Source: Stomoxys calcitrans (taxonomy: Eukaryota; Arthropoda; Insecta; Diptera; Muscidae). Taken from it: DNA of 64,000 nt. Location of the stretch: the NCBI RefSeq assembly GCF_963082655.1, contig NC_081552.1, positions 93,595,582 through 93,659,581 on the forward strand, given 5' to 3'. Position 1 is the first letter of the stretch, and each line of letters starts with the position of its first letter. Positions 34,984-47,253 of the stretch are shown here, in pieces. The position numbers were made by a program, and so were the translations under genes. The notes below the pieces were generated by a model that did not search any database, had not been told where the DNA came from, and saw only the letters and a list, made by a program, of their open reading frames with translations.

Positions 34984-36179
34984 ATGTCCAATCCAAACAA
35001 CCTTATTCGTCCACCTTTACTTAACCCACCTGAAAATAGACAGGAACGACAAGAAGTGATAATGTCAGCAGAACTTTGAAATGCAATAACTAGTATAGTT
35101 ACACAAGCTCTTAGAACAGAAGGAGTTCAGATCCTTAATTCAATGATAAACACGAATGCTGATGATTTTTCCGGTATAGATCAGGATATAAATCAAGAAC
35201 ATAGGGCAAACATATATGATCTCAATAAAATTCCAGATATAGTTAAAAGTTTGAGGGAATTTTCAGGGAATAATACAGAATTTATATCGTGGAAAAAAAG
35301 TGTAGAAAGGATTCTCCAAATTTGCGAACCATTAAAAGGTACAGCGAAATATTACGGTATTATCAATGTCATACGGAATAAAATTGTGGGACAAGCAGAC
35401 AATGTTTTGGAATCATGCAATACACCACTGAACTGGGATTGTATATCACGATGCCTAGTAACCCACTACGCGGATAAAAGAGATGTCTCATCCCTGGAAT
35501 ACCAACTAACATCACTCGTACAAGGAAGACAAAGCATTCAGGAATTCTACTATGAAGTTTACGGATGTCTTTCATTGATTCTGAACAAATTGTCATCATT
35601 GGAAATGGGAAATGAAGCTGTTAATGTTCTTACGGAAACCTACCTCGAGAAAGCACTCGACACATTCATTAGAGGATTGAATGGAGATATGCCGAGACTC
35701 CTGGCTATAAAAGAACCAACAGATTTTCCACAAGCACTTGCATTATGTCAAAAATTGGATAATCAAACGTATAATACCAATCATGTTCTAAACATGTTGC
35801 CAAGCACAAAAAACACTTCATTCCACCACAACTACCACCAAAGTACAACACCAATTCAAATAGACCAATAGCAAATTATCCCCATCTGTCTTACCAACCA
35901 CAACCAAATTTTTTCTCCACTCCACCTTACTAGTATAAATTGGAACAACGAAATCAGTTTTTCCAACCTAGAAACAATCATTTGCAATTCAACTCATTCC
36001 AAAATAATTCACAACCGCCACCAAGACCTTTCGCTCCTAAGCCAGCTCAACGTCCGGAACCAATGGAAGTTGACGAAAGTATGAGAACTCGTAACGTAAA
36101 CTATATGAACAGGCCACGACCAATGCATCAATTTAAGGAAAGAGACCAGACGAAAAACTTACCTTTACAACAATGGTGA
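34984..36179 (+). pseudogene. gag: errantivirus gag, two breaks
   Basis: ATG at 34984 (MSNPNNLIRPP). An in-frame TGA lies at 35077-35079, after which 265 codons remain open to 35871. The central part (about 35240-35780) has the aromatic/leucine pattern of insect Gypsy Gag capsid domains, for example FISWKKSVERILQIC and SLEYQLTSLVQGRQSIQEFY. After a frameshift near 35855 it continues at 35940-36179 with a glutamine/proline-rich tail and [19 protein letters not shown], a stretch typical of errantivirus Gag ends. Gag forms the particle that packages element RNA. No zinc knuckle is visible, as expected for this group. The nonsense codon and frameshift make it a pseudogene. Confidence 0.85.
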
Positions 36180-37832
36180 AAGGCGAAATCAGAACAACCA
36201 CGGACAAACCAGTTTACTTTAGAAGTTACCCTTACCCTGCTTCTCTAAACGAAGAAGTGGAAAAACATATCAACAAATTGCTCTCAAACGGCATAATCAG
36301 GCCATCAAGACCTCCATACAACGCACCTGTATGGATAGTACCAAAGAAATTAGATGCGTCTGGAAAAAGAAAATTTCGAATGGTAATGGATTATCGCAAG
36401 CTTAACCAAGTAACAATAGCAGATAGATATCCCATCCCTGAAGTATCTGATATCTTAATGCAGCTAGGTAATAAAAAATGGTATTCCGTTATAGATCTCA
36501 AAAATGGATTTCATCAAATTCCATTAAGACACCAAGATAGCGAATAGACTGCATTTTCGGTTAACAATGGAAAGTATGAATTCACAAGACTTCCCTTCGG
36601 ATTAAAGAATTCACCAGCAATACACCAGAGAACACTAGACGACATATTACGCCAACACATTGGGAAAATATGTTTCGTGTATGTATGTAGATGATATACT
36701 AATTTTCAGTGAAACCGAAAAAGAACATCTTGAACACGTTGAGATAATTTTTCGAACATTCCAGAACGCAGATATGAAGGTACAGCTTGACAAGAGCGAG
36801 TTTATTAAGAACGAAGTAGAGTTTCTGGGTTCCATTATTGCAAGTGATGGAATCAGAACAAATCCAAAAAAATTGGAGGCCATAAAAAACTTCCCACAAC
36901 CTAGAACAGTAAAAGAACTTATATCCTTTTTAGGTCTGTCCGGTTATTACCGCCGCTTTGTTAGGGATTACGCGAAAATTGCAAAACCCCTGACAGCCCT
37001 TTTAAGGGGGGAGGAAGGCAACCTGCCAAAAACTCAGTCTAGTAAAAAACAAATTTCTCTTACTAGAAATGCAATAGAAGCCTTTAATAAGCTTAAGAAT
37101 GCTTTAGTTGGACAGGATGTTGTGCTAGCATACCCAGATTTCAAAAAAGAATTTGAACTTACTACCGATGCATCGAACTTTGCGTTAGGTGCAGCATTAT
37201 CTCAAGAGGATCGTCCAATAGCTTTTATTTCCAGGACTCTAAGAAAACCTGAGGAGAATTATGCGACAAATGAACGGGAAATGCTCGCTGTAATATGGGC
37301 CTTAGAAAGTTTAAGGAATCATCTCTATGGATCTGCTAAAATAAAAATAAAAACAGATCACCAACCCCTAACTCACGCACTAAGCAATAAAAATACAACC
37401 AGCAAACTAAGAAGATGGAAAGCTTCCTTAGAAGAACATAACTACGAACTTCAATACAAACCAGGAAAAACTAACGTTGTGGCTAATGCACTTTCTAGAG
37501 CACCACAAGTGAATTCCTTAACACCTACGCAACACAGCGATGAGAGTTCATCCGAGGATTTGATAGCATTTGCCAATGCACCTATAAACGTTTTTAAGAA
37601 TCAAATATTTTTGCAGACTGATGACATACCATCTTATAAATTTGAAATAATTTTCCCTACCCATCATCGTCATACTATTACCCGAAACAATTACAGCGAT
37701 AAAGAACTTATTTCCTTGCTGAAAAGATATCTTAATCCATCAGTGATTAATGGCATTACTACCGATGAAAGAAGGGAGGGATTACAAAGGATCTTTAGGA
37801 GGATTACAAAGGATCTATCCTCTTCATTTTAG
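36173..37832 (+). pseudogene. pol: errantivirus pol: reverse transcriptase and RNase H
   Basis: The RT starts in a frame that overlaps the end of gag (KGEIRTTTDKPVYFRSYPYP) and shows YNAPVWIVPKK, FRMVMDYRKLNQVT and VIDLKNGFHQIPL. A TAG at 36545-36547 interrupts it, then FTRLPFGLKNSPAIHQRTLDD follows. At the catalytic box the frame shifts by one because GTAT is doubled (36680-36689), and the box YVDDILIF (Asp codons 36690-36695) is read in the frame of 36660-37832. Downstream come FLGSIIASDGIRTNPKKLEAI, the FLGLSGYYRRFV connection and RNase H (TTDASNFALGAALSQ, NEREMLAVIWALE, KTDHQPLTHAL), ending with KTNVVANALSR. No protease precedes it: gag runs into RT directly, which suggests an internal deletion. 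Confidence 0.92.
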
Positions 37833-38790
37833 AAATTACAAAGTAAGATTTTCAAGAGAAGTTGTTACCGATCTGACAAATGAATCAGAACAGGAAAATG
37901 AAATCATAAAAGAACACAAGCGAGCACATAGAAACGCGAAAGAAAGTAAATGTCAACTTATAAAAAAATTCTATTTTCCCGGTATGTAAGCTAAAATTAA
38001 CAGAATTGTTGAGCAATGTATAGCTTGTAAAGAGAAAAAATATGCAAGACAAACAAACCAATATTGAAAGCAACACCGATCCCAGAATATCCCGGTCAAA
38101 TATGTAGTTCATCTAGATCTATTCTATGTAAACCATAAAATAATACTTACAGGTATTGATAAGTTCTCTGAATATGCTTAGGCAATAATAATATAATCAC
38201 GCTCTGTGGAGGACTTTCTTCGTGAATTAATAACTTCATTTGGGTTTCCGAAACAAATTGTTGTTGACAATGCAAAATCGCAGCTGCTTCAATAAGGTTC
38301 ATGTTAGAAGATCAATATGGAATAGAAATTTTCAAAGCCCCTCCATATATACATAAGTACCACAAATGGACAAATAGAAAGATTTCATTTCACGCTGAAC
38401 GAAATCGTGCGTTGAATCAAAGCAGAAAAGACCTACGATTCATTCTCAGACCTATTGCATCAGGCATTATATAGATATAATAACTCTATCCACACTACCA
38501 CTAATTTCAAACCCATAGAACTATTCTTTAGTATAGAGTAACAACAGATCCCATACAGTTAGAAATACTTAGGAAAGAAATTATTGAAAGATTAAAATCA
38601 AAACAAGAAACAGATTTAAAATTATCACAATAAAAATAAGAAGCCTTATAAAGATTACGCGATAGGAGAATAAATTTTTGTGATAATAAATAAGCATTCG
38701 AGAAACAAATTTTCACAAAAGTATAGAAAGGAAATAGTCTCAGAAAACAAATCAGACATTATTTTAACGAACAAAAATAAAACAGTACAT
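37750..38790 (+). pseudogene. errantivirus integrase, heavily mutated
   Basis: The zinc-binding start region (EHKRAHRNAKESKCQLIKKFYFPGM, then EQCIACKEKKYA) is readable at about 37910-38050. In shifting frames the catalytic core keeps LDLFYVNHKIILTGIDKFS (about 38115-38180), VVDN (about 38259-38270) and NGQIERFH (about 38364-38388), the three acidic positions of the DDE triad. A 19-21-base direct duplication (GGATTACAAAGGATCT at about 37780 and 37802) causes the frame break at the RT/integrase junction. Integrase inserts the DNA copy in the chromosome. Many stops follow. Confidence 0.8.
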
Positions 38791-38812
38791 AAAAGTCTTA
38801 AAAGAAATTAAA

Positions 38813-41279
38813 ATTTATTACTTACAGGTTTTTCAGCACTCTTTGCGTTGCACAAATAGAAATATTAAACTACTCCAACTCGCCGATAATAACATTTGAT
38901 ACAGGACATTCGAAATTACAAATAGCATCATTTAAATTAGTCCATTCGGTTAACATATTCGAATATCAAACAGCGTTACAGGAAATAAATCAAACAATTT
39001 ATCAGAGAATAAGTCCTAAAAATCCCATCCATCATTTCCTCGTTTACAAATTATTCCAATCCCAACTAGCTTTGAATAAACTCAGATTAAGAAAAAAAAG
39101 TAAAAGATCAATTGATTTCCTCGGAACGATCTGGAAATGGATCGCCGGAACGCCAGATCATAATGATTTAATGATTTTAAATGGAAATATTAATCAATTA
39201 TCTAATAATGATAACAAACAATATGTGATAAACAGAAATGTAATTAACGCATAAACAAATTAACTGAAAACACAAATTATATCTCAAAAACACTTGCAGA
39301 TAGCGAATCAGTACAGAATGCACTTGTAATGATTATAAAAGAAACAAGTAAAAGCGTGCTAAGTTCGGCCGGACCGAATCTTATATACCCTCCACCATGG
39401 ATCGCATTTGTCGAGTTTTTCCCGGCATCTCTTCTTAGGCAAAAAAGGATATAAGAAAAGATTTGCTCTGCTATTAGAACGATATCAATATATGGTCCGG
39501 TTTGGACCACTATTAATTTAATATGTTGGAGACCTGTGCAAAATGTCAGCCAATTCGAATAAGAATTGCGCCCTTTGGGGGCTCAATAAGTAAAATAGAG
39601 AGATCGATTTATATGGGAGCTGTATCGGGCTATAGACCGATTCAGACCATAATAATCACGTATGTTGATGGTCATGAGAGAATCCATCGTACAAAATTTC
39701 AGGCAAATCGAATAATATTTGCCATCTCTAGAGGCTCAAGTCAAGATCCCAGATCGGTTTATATAGCAGCTATATCAGGTTATGAACCGATTTGAACCAT
39801 ACTTGGCACAGTTGTTGGATATTATAACAAAACACGTCGTGCAAAATTTTATCGGATAAGAATTGCGCTCAGAAGTCTCAGAGTCTCAAGAAGTCAAGAC
39901 CCAAGATCGGTTTATATGGCAGCTATATCAGGTTATGGACCGATTTGAACCATACTTGGCGCAGTTATTGAATATCACAACAAAATATTACGTACAAAAT
40001 TTCAGCCAAACCGGATAAGAATTGCGCCCTCTAGAGGCTCAAGAAGTCAAGACCCAAGATCGGTTTATATGGCAGCTATATCAGGTTATGGACCGATATG
40101 GCCGATTTACAATATCAACCGACCTACACTAATAAGAATTATTTGTGCAAAATTTCAAGCGGCTATCTTTACTCCTTCGGAAGTTAGCGTGCTTTCGATG
40201 GACAGACGGACGGACAGATGGACGGACATGGCTAAATCGACATAAAATGTCGCGACGATCAAGAATATATATACTTCATGGGGTCTCAGACGAATATTTC
40301 GAGTAGTTACAAACAGAATGACGAAATTAGTATAGCCCCATCCTATGGTGGAGGGTATAAAAATAAAAATTTTAAAAGAAGAATTAATAAATATAGAACA
40401 TGCAATTAGTTGGTCCAAAGTAGGAATCATAAACTCATTTATATTGTCTGAAGATGAAATAAACATATTAAAAGAAAAAATTGATGAAAGAAGACTTGAT
40501 AATATTAACTTAGAAGAAGCTTTAGAATTTAGCGAAACAAAAATAGCAAGTAGTTCAGATAAATTAATATAAGTAATAGATTTACCAATAACGGATAAAG
40601 AAACCTGCGAGTCAAAATTAATAAAACCCGTCAAGAAAAATAAAATTATATACAAAATTAAAAATAATGAAATAATAATATGAAAGAAAAATCTGTTAGC
40701 CATAAGAAAACAATGTAAGACAATTTAAGAATATGTTACAATAATAATTTATTAGATATTACGAATGAAAAATGCCTGCCCAATTTACTTAAAGGGAAGA
40801 AATCACAGTGTACTTCAACAAATGGATTTCACATTCCAAAAGTCGAAAGTGTAATCCCTGGTCTATTAATATTGAATGAATTTAATAATAGTATAGAAAT
40901 TAATGGAGAACAAATTAATCTAAAAGGAACATATGTAATTAAATATCAGAACTCATTTATAAAAATTGATAATCAAGAATATAGTTTAACCGAGTCAATT
41001 ATATACAAACCTTTGCCTGCCATTATACATGCACCATCAATAGGCTCTTATGAGGAGACGCTTTCCCTACAAAGTCTAGAACAACTTTATATGAATAATA
41101 CGTCAATAATAAAACTATTGGAAATAAAACAAATTAGAGGATTTGCCATCAGCTTTACTTCAATGGTTTTGATAATCTTATTCATGACCATAGCAATAAT
41201 CTGCAAGTACCAGAAAAATGCCAAATCAACAAAACTGGAAATTTCTTCTCCAATACAAATAATCCACAATTCACCATAA
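38813..41279 (+). pseudogene. env: errantivirus env, split by a Helentron
   Basis: The first part, 38813-39344, carries a basic cleavage-site motif RKKSKR (39090-39107) followed at once by SIDFLGTIWKW, a hydrophobic fusion-peptide-like start. That is the arrangement in insect errantivirus envelope proteins related to baculovirus F proteins. A Helentron occupies 39345-40363. The second part continues in several frames, and the last one (40872-41279) contains one membrane helix, GFAISFTSMVLIILFMTIAI (about 41139-41200), and a short basic tail ending at the TAA at 41277. Stops and frameshifts exist in both parts besides the insertion. Env would allow transfer between cells in intact relatives; this copy is dead. 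Confidence 0.8.
39345..40363 (-). mobile_element. Helentron, subfamily A, inserted in env, minus orientation
   Basis: Starts CAAGTAAAAGCGTGCTAAG with hairpin TTCGGCCGGACCGAA and ends ATGGTGGAGGGTATAAAA. About four 153-bp units. Env-like coding resumes on the other side, which dates this Helentron after the errantivirus insertion. Confidence 0.9.
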
Positions 41280-41311
41280 CGAACGTGGACGTTCGAAATT
41301 AAGGGCGGAGA

Positions 41312-41797
41312 AGTTCACACAAAAAATGTTTACATATGTCAACAACATACATAACCGAAATATTCACTATTCTATATATTGGGTTGCCCAAAAAGTAATT
41401 GCGGATTTTTCATATAGTCGGCGTTGACAAATTTTTCACAGCTTGTGACTCTGTAATTGCATTCTTTCTTCTGTCAGTTATCAGCTGTTACTTTTAGCTT
41501 GCTTTAGAAAAAAAGTGTAAAAAAAGTTTATTTGATTAAAGTTCATTCTAAGTTTTATTAAAAATGCATTTACTTTCTCTTAAAAAATCCGAAATTACTT
41601 TTTGGGCAACCCAATAAATTAAAACGATTCCATTAAAATTGCTGACACCATGTCTGGCAACTATAACAAGTAAACAGGTGATTTCTTAATAATTATGTTA
41701 GCAAACGAATATGATAACTTTAATATAATAAACAATGAATTTGTTAGTTTTTAAGTTCAGTTGATAATTAAGACTCAATAAAGAAGGAGGTAATACT
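41312..41797 (+). mobile_element. candidate 3' LTR of the errantivirus, with mini-mariner inside
   Basis: It follows a purine tract (AAGGGCGGAGAAG, about 41301-41313) directly after env. Candidate ends are AGTTCACAC at 41312 and AATACT at 41797, giving AGT...ACT, close to the AGTTA-type ends of errantivirus LTRs. AATAAA is at about 41777-41782. Without the 236-bp mini-mariner and its TA copy, the length would be about 248 bp, short but possible. With no second LTR to compare, the borders are tentative. Confidence 0.5.
41379..41614 (+). mobile_element. mini-mariner, complete, TA flanked
   Basis: TTGGGTTGCCCAAAAAGTAATTG to ATTACTTTTTGGGCAACCCAA, 236 bp, with TA at 41377-41378 and 41615-41616. 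It is the cleanest copy of the deletion derivative and has no coding capacity. Confidence 0.95.
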
Positions 41798-41811
41798 CCA
41801 AGATAAAAAAA

Positions 41812-43433
41812 CAAGTAAAAACGTGCTAAGTTCGGCCGGGCCGAATCTTATATATCCTCCACCATGGAGCGCATTTGTCGAGTTCTTTTCCCGACATCTC
41901 TTCTTGGGCAAAAAATGATATAAGAAAAGATTTGCTCTACTATTAGAGCGATATCAAGATATGAACCGGTTTAGACCACAATTAAATTATATGTTGGAGA
42001 CCTGTGTAAAATGTCAGCCAATTCTAATAAGAATTGCGCCCTTTTGGGGGCTCAAGAAGTAAAATAGAAAGATCGATTTATATGGGAGCTGTATCGGGCT
42101 ATAGAACGATTCAGACCATAATAAACACATATGTTGATGGTCATGAGAGGATCCGTTGTAAATTTCAGGCAAATCGGATAATAATTGCGACGTCTAGAGG
42201 CTCAAGAAGTCAAGATCCCAGATCGGTTTATATGGCAGCTATATCAGGTTATGCACCGAATTAAATCATACTTAGCACAGTTGTTGGATATCATAACGAT
42301 ACACGTCGCACAAAATTTCATTCCAATCGGGTAAGAATTGCGCTCTCTAGAGGCTCTAGAAGTCAAGACCCAAGATCTGTTTATATGGCAGCTATATCAG
42401 GTTATGGACCGATTTCAACCATACTTGGCACAATTGTTGGATATAATAACGAAACACGTCGTGCAAAATTTCATTCCAATCGGATAAGAATTGCGCACTC
42501 TAGAGGCTCAAGAAGTCAAGACCCAAGATCGGTTTATATGGCAGCTATATCAGGTTATGGACCGATTTCAACCATACTTGGCACAATTGTTGGAAATAAT
42601 AACGAAACACGTCGTGCAAAATTTCATTCCAATCGGATAAGAATTGCGCACTCTAGAGGCTCAAGAAGTCAAGACCCAAGATCGGTTTATATGGCAGCTA
42701 TATCAGGTTATGGACCGATTTGAACTATACTTGGCACAGTTGTTGGATATCATAACAAAACACGTCGTGCAAAATTTCATTCTGATCGGATAAGAATTGC
42801 GCACTCTAGAGGCTCTAGAAGTCAAGACCCAAGATCTGTTTATATGGCAGCTATACCAGGTTATGGACCGATTTGAACCATACTTAACACAGTTGTTAGA
42901 AGTGATACTAAAACACTATGTGCAAAATTTTAGTCAAATCGGATGAGAATTGCGCTCTCTAGAGGCTCTAGAAGTCAAGACCCAAGATCGGTTTATATGG
43001 CAGCTATACCAAGTGATGGACCGATTTGAACCATACTTAACACAGTTGTTAGAAGTGATACTAAAACACTATGTGCAAAATTTTAGTCAAATCGGATGAG
43101 AATTGTGCCCTCTAGAGGCTCAAGAAGTCAAGACCCAAGATCGGTTTATATGGCAGCTATGTCAAAACATGGACCGATATGGCCCATTTACAATACCAAC
43201 CGACTTACACTTATAAAAAGTATTTGTGCAAAATTTCAAGCGGCTAGCTTTACTCCTTCGGAAGTTAGCGTGCTTTCGACATACAGACGGACGGACATGG
43301 CTAGATCGACATAAAATGTCGCGACGATCAAGAATATATATACTTTATGTGGTCTCAGACGAATATATCGAGTAGTTACAAACAGAATGACGAAATTAGT
43401 ATACCCCCCATCCTATGGTGGAGGGTATAAAAA
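41812..43433 (-). mobile_element. Helentron, subfamily A, minus orientation, longest array
   Basis: Full-length with about eight 153-bp units (several almost identical at 42390-42720). Because 153 is a multiple of three, the units read as an open frame of 51-codon repeats (42385-42723). I regard this as a by-product, since other copies have stops and no start context. The copy number of units differs between elements (about two to eight), consistent with slippage or unequal exchange. Confidence 0.92.
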
Positions 43434-44041
43434 TAATTTTTTTTATTTTATGAAACAAAAGTTTCATTAACTTGCGCAGAGAAGTTGAATATTTATTAGT
43501 TGAATATTATTTTCTTACGCAAAATAAACGCGATCGCCAAACTTCTAATTGTAACTGAGTGCTTTTTAGTGTTAGTGATGTATTTACCCTGGGTGGAAAA
43601 AAATTAAGTGTTTGTGGATGCATAAATAAAAAAGTATTTTTTTAAATATAAATAAATATACTCGAAAGAAAAATAAATAAATATTTCTTTTACAACAAGC
43701 AACTCAATCAATCTGTACGAAATAAAAAGTATTGTGAAATAATGTGTTGTGCTTCTGGTCTACAATTACAACAACAATATTTGGATAAATGTGGAAGACG
43801 CTGACAAAGGTTTTTGGAAAGTTGCGCTCATACAACTTATAACAGTGAAAATGATTATTTTTACAAATAAATGCTGAATTTGTATTTTTAAATTGTTTTG
43901 TGTTTCATTATTTATTAATTGCGAGGCGGTTGGCTTTGGTTGAAATTACAACACATACATGAATTTCAGTACGACCCACACACTCACATTTGTGTGTTCA
44001 CATGCACGTAAGCAGGTGATAAATTGTTTGATGCCATATTA
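43434..44041. other. no recognised content
   Basis: AT-rich, about 600 bases between two Helentrons in opposite orientation. No domain or repeat recognised. Confidence 0.5.
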
Positions 44042-45519
44042 TTTTTATACCCTCCACCAAAAAAGGGGGGGGTATACTAATTTCGTCATTCTGTTTGTAA
44101 CTACTCGAAATATTCGTCTGAGACCCCATAAAGTATATATATTCTCGATCGTCATGACATTTTATGTCGATCTAGCCATGTCCGTCCGTCCATCCGTCTG
44201 TCTGTCGAAAGCACGCTAACTTCCGAAGGAGTTTAGCTAGCCGCTTGAAATTTTGCACAAATACTTCTTATTAGTGTAGGTCGGTTGGTATTGTAAATGG
44301 GCCATATCGGTCCATGTTTTGATATAGCTGCCATATAAACCGATCTTGGGTCTTGACTTCTAGAGCCTCTAGAGTGCGCAATTCTTATCCGATCAGAATG
44401 AAATTTTGCACGACGTGTTTTGTTATGATATCCAACAACTGTGCCAAGTATAGTTCAAATCGGTCCATAACCTGATATAGCTGCCATATAAACCGATCTT
44501 GGGTCTTGACTTCTTGAGCCTCTAGCGTGCGCAATTCTTATCCGATCAGAATGAAATTCTGCACGACGTGGTTTGTTATGATATCCAACAACTGTGCCAA
44601 GTATGGTTCAAATCGGTCCATAACCTGATATAGCTGCCATATAAACCGATTTTGGATCTTGAATTCTTGAGCCTCTAGCGTGCGCAATTCTTATCCGAAT
44701 GCAATGGAATTTCGCACGACGTGTTTTGTTATGATATTCAACAACTTTGCCTAGTATGGTTTAAATCGGTCCATAACCTGATATAGCTGCCATATAAAAC
44801 GATCTTGGGTCTTGACTTCTTGAGCCTCTAGAGTGCGCAATTCTTACCTAATTTGAATGAATTTTGGCACGTAGTATTTTGTAACGATATCCAAAAACTG
44901 TGCCAAGTATGGTTCAAATCGGTTCATAACCTGATATAGCTGTCATATAAACAGATCTGGGGATTTGACTTCTTGTGCTTCTAGAGGGCGCAATTCCTAT
45001 CCGATTTGGCTGAAATTTTGCATGACGTATTTTATTTTTACTTTCAACAACTGTGTCAAATAAGGTTCAAATCGGTTCATAACCTGATATAGCTGCTATA
45101 TAAACCGATCTGGGATCTTGACTTCTTGACCCCTAGAAGTCGCAATTATTATCCGATATGCCTGAAATTTTGTACGACGGATCCTCTCATGACCATCAAC
45201 AAACGTGTTTATTATGGTCTGAAACGGTCTATAGCCCGATACAGATCCCATATAAATCGTTCTCTCTATTTTATTTCGTGAGCCCCAATGGGCGCAATTC
45301 TTATACGAATTGGCTGAAATTTTACACAGGTCTCCAACATATAATTTAATTGTGGTCCGAACCGGACCATATCTTGATATCGTTTTAATAGCAGAGCAAC
45401 TCTTTTCTTATATCCTTTTTTGCCTAAGAAGAGATGCCGGGAAAAGAACTCGACAAATGCGATCCATGGTGGAGGGTATATAAGATTCGGCCCGGCCGAA
45501 CTTAGCACGCTTTTACTTG
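44042..45519 (+). mobile_element. Helentron, subfamily A, full-length
   Basis: 5' TTTTTATACCCTCCACCAA to 3' hairpin and CTTTTACTTG at 45519. About seven units, each starting 'tagctgccatataaaccgatc' (44331, 44484 and 44637 show the 153-base spacing). The last two units before the 3' end differ in sequence ('tgtacgacggatcctctcatgaccatcaac'), a feature shared by all A copies, so the array has a variable 5' part and a fixed 3' part. Confidence 0.93.
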
Positions 45520-45863
45520 TTTATATCTAAATGGCAACATTTTGGCCAAAGAAACCAAAAAAAAAAAAATTAAAATAAAATGTGGTAACCTTGTCAAACC
45601 ACCGAAAGAATGATTTTCGCAAATTTTCCCGTAAAAAAGAACGTAGTACCAGCCTTTTGATGAAAAAAAAATACTTAAAAAATACTTTAGATTGTAAGTT
45701 TTAAAATATCACTTTTTTTTAGTTCTGAATTGTTTTTCTTTTTTAATTAATTTTAAGTTGTTTTGCTTACATTTGTAATGAACTACTTAATTTTCAATTA
45801 AATTTAATCAAAAACCATTAAATTAATCAAAAACCATTTAATGAAAAAAACTTTAAAATAAAA
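45520..45863. other. AT-rich spacer, nothing recognised
   Basis: Runs of A and T with 'taatcaaaaaccattaaa' repeated twice (about 45807-45843). No element ends. Confidence 0.5.
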
Positions 45864-47253
45864 CAAGTAAAAGCGTGCTAAGTTCGGCCGGGCCGAATCT
45901 TATATACCCTCCACCATGGATCGCATTTGTCGAGTTCTTTTCCCGGCATCTCTTCTTAGGCAAAAAAAAGGATATAAGAAAAGATTTGCTCTGCTATATC
46001 GGGCTATAGACCGATTCAGACCATAATAAACACGTATGTTAATGGTCATGAGAGAATCCGTCGTACAAAATTTCATGCAAATAGGATAATAATTGCGACC
46101 TCTAGAGGCTCAAGAAGTCAAGATCCCAGATCGATTTATATGGCAGCTAAATCAGGTTATGAACCGGCTTGTACTTTATTTGACATAGTTGTTGAAAGTA
46201 ATAATAAAAAACGTCTTGCGGAATTTCAGCCAAATCGGATAGGAATTGCGCCCTTTAGAAGCTCAAGAAGTCAAGACCCAAGATCGGTTTATATGACAGC
46301 TATATAAGGTTATAGACCTATTTAAACCATACCTCGCACAGTTGTTGGATATCATAACAAAACACGTCGTGCAAAATTTCATTCCAATCGGATAAGAATT
46401 GCGCACTCTAGAGGCTCAAGAAGTCAAGACCCCAGATCGGTTTATATGGCAGCTATATCAGGTTATGGACCGATTTCAACCATACTTGGCACAATTGTTG
46501 GATATATAAACGAAACACGTCGTGCAAAATTTCATTCCAATCGGATAAGAATTGCGCACTCTAGAGGCTCAAGAAATCAAGACCCAAGATCTGTTTATAT
46601 GACAGCTATATCAGGTTATGAACCCATTTGAACCATATTTGGCACAGTTGTTGGATATCATAACAAAATACTACGTGCCAAAATTCATTTAAATTGGATA
46701 AGAATTGCGCCCTCTAGAGGCTCAAGAAGTCAAGACCCAAGATCGGTTTATATGACAGCTATATAAGGTTATAGACCTATTTAAACCATACCTCGCACAG
46801 TTGTTGGATATCATAACAAAACACGTCGTGCAAAATTTCATTCCAATCGGATAAGAATTGCGCACTCTAAAGGCTCAAGAAGTCAAGACCCAAGATCGGT
46901 TTATATGGCAGCTATATCAGGTTATGGACCGATTTCAACCATACTTGGCACAATTGTTGGATATAATAACGAAACACGTCGTGCAAAATTTCATTCCAAT
47001 CGGATAAGAATTGCGCACTCTAGAGGCTCAAGAAGTCAAGACCAAGATCGGTTTATATGGCAGCTATATCAGGTTATGGACCGATTTGAACTATACTTGG
47101 CACAGTTGTTGGATATCATAACAAAACACGTCGTGCAAAATTTCATCCCAATCGGATAAGAATTGCGCACTGTCGAGGCTCAAGAAGTCGAGTAGTTACA
47201 ATCAGAATGACGAAATTAGTATACCCCCCATCTTATGGTGGAGGGCATAAAAA
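45864..47253 (-). mobile_element. Helentron, subfamily A, minus orientation, internally deleted
   Basis: Starts CAAGTAAAAGCGTGCTAAG and hairpin. Near 45995 'ctctgctatatcgggctatag' shows a deletion between the terminal part and the first unit. Near 47187 'aagaagtcgagtagttacaatcag' shows loss of the GTCY block. Inside, two stretches of about 450 bases (46280-46640 and 46740-47160) repeat each other. Ends ATGGTGGAGGGCATAAAA. Confidence 0.9.

Larger units (their letters stand above)
34802..41797 (+). mobile_element. errantivirus-type Ty3/Gypsy element, degraded, 5' LTR not found
   Basis: Order on the plus strand: leader (34802-34983), gag, reverse transcriptase, RNase H, integrase, env, and a 3' LTR candidate. 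No 5' LTR was recognised, and no protease motif (DSG/DTG) is seen between gag and RT. Several stops and frameshifts break each gene. A Helentron (39345-40363) lies inside env and a mini-mariner (41379-41614) inside the LTR candidate. The env gene separates errantiviruses from simple Gypsy elements. The copy cannot be functional. Confidence 0.85.
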
